From the NCBI GenBank assembly GCA_934776915.1, contig CAKVNA010000060.1:1-5671 (forward strand): 5,671 nucleotides of DNA, given 5' to 3'. This document shows positions 5,508 to 5,671 of the stretch, in pieces. Below the pieces are notes generated by a model. It did not search any database, was not told where the DNA came from, and saw nothing but the letters and a program-made list of their open reading frames with translations. The stretch is from an uncultured Clostridia bacterium (GTDB taxonomy: Bacteria; Bacillota; Clostridia; Christensenellales; UBA1242). The number at the start of each line of letters is the position of its first letter. Within the stretch, counting starts at the first letter, position 1. Both the position numbers and the translations under genes were made by a program.

Positions 5508-5671
5508 ATGAAAAGTGTTTTTGAAGGAAGTGGGGTGGCGATTGCAACTCCTTTTAGAGAAGGAAAAGTTGACTTTGAAGCACTGGGGAAAATGATTGAT
5601 TTTCAAGTGGCAAATGGCACAGATGCAATCATTGTTTTAGGCACAACGGGCGAAGCGGCAACAATGTCGCA
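5508..5671 (+). CDS. dapA: 4-Hydroxy-tetrahydrodipicolinate synthase, N-terminal part (3' end outside window)
   Basis: The visible 54 residues begin MKSVFEGSGVAIATPF, the standard DapA start in which the A-x-x-TPF segment forms the first barrel strand. Residues 45-49 are GTTGE, the signature whose two Thr (46 and 47) bind the pyruvate carboxylate in the family. The Schiff-base Lys and catalytic Tyr lie beyond the window. The enzyme condenses pyruvate with L-aspartate-4-semialdehyde, the product of the neighbouring asd gene, as the first committed step to diaminopimelate and lysine. The start is fixed by a strong GGAGG at 5498-5502, five bases before the ATG. It lies 176 bases after asd with no terminator visible between them, so cotranscription is likely. 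Confidence 0.93.
   Translation, partial: MKSVFEGSGVAIATPFREGKVDFEALGKMIDFQVANGTDAIIVLGTTGEAATMS

Overview
The window holds four co-directional genes on the + strand, the first and last cut by the window edges. Two large genes (1-2124 and 2190-4205) encode secreted or surface modular proteins. Two smaller ones are housekeeping genes of the aspartate/lysine/diaminopimelate pathway: asd (4333-5331) and the 5' end of dapA (5508-5671). Low-GC, A-rich intergenic DNA, strong GGAGG-type ribosome binding sites, a lipobox lipoprotein signal, InlB/Listeria-Bacteroides-type repeats and a Gram-positive-style Asd point to a Firmicute, probably an uncultured gut-type clostridial lineage. The lineage is inference; no rRNA or other marker is present.

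Region 1-2124 is the 3' part of a large gene, open from the first base. In order it encodes the end of an InlB-type repeat, a ladder of eleven CXXC motifs (seven of them full DnaJ-type CXXCXGXG), Ser/Thr/Gly-rich beta repeats, a Hint (Hedgehog/intein) domain starting at a Cys, a conserved region I do not recognise, and a terminal InlB-like repeat. After a GC-rich hairpin, 2190-4205 encodes a lipoprotein with a different N-terminal half (lipobox, beta-rich region, one InlB-like repeat). Its C-terminal half has the same architecture: Hint domain, the same unknown region and the same terminal repeat. The two are tandem paralogues that share a processing-like C-terminal module and differ in the N-terminal module.

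A good intrinsic terminator (4239-4269) separates this pair from asd, and a plausible promoter for asd overlaps its T tract. Asd makes L-aspartate-4-semialdehyde, and DapA condenses it with pyruvate. The two genes are probably one transcription unit, although the 176-base gap between them is unusually A-rich and contains phased A-tracts with an 11-bp direct repeat.

The part most worth attention is the Hint-containing pair. Both keep the N-terminal Cys and the block-B His of self-cleaving Hint domains, but both have Val where the block-B Thr is expected and neither has a normal C-terminal His-Asn end. They may be self-cleaving or self-linking surface proteins of an unusual class, or inactive Hint folds used as scaffolds.
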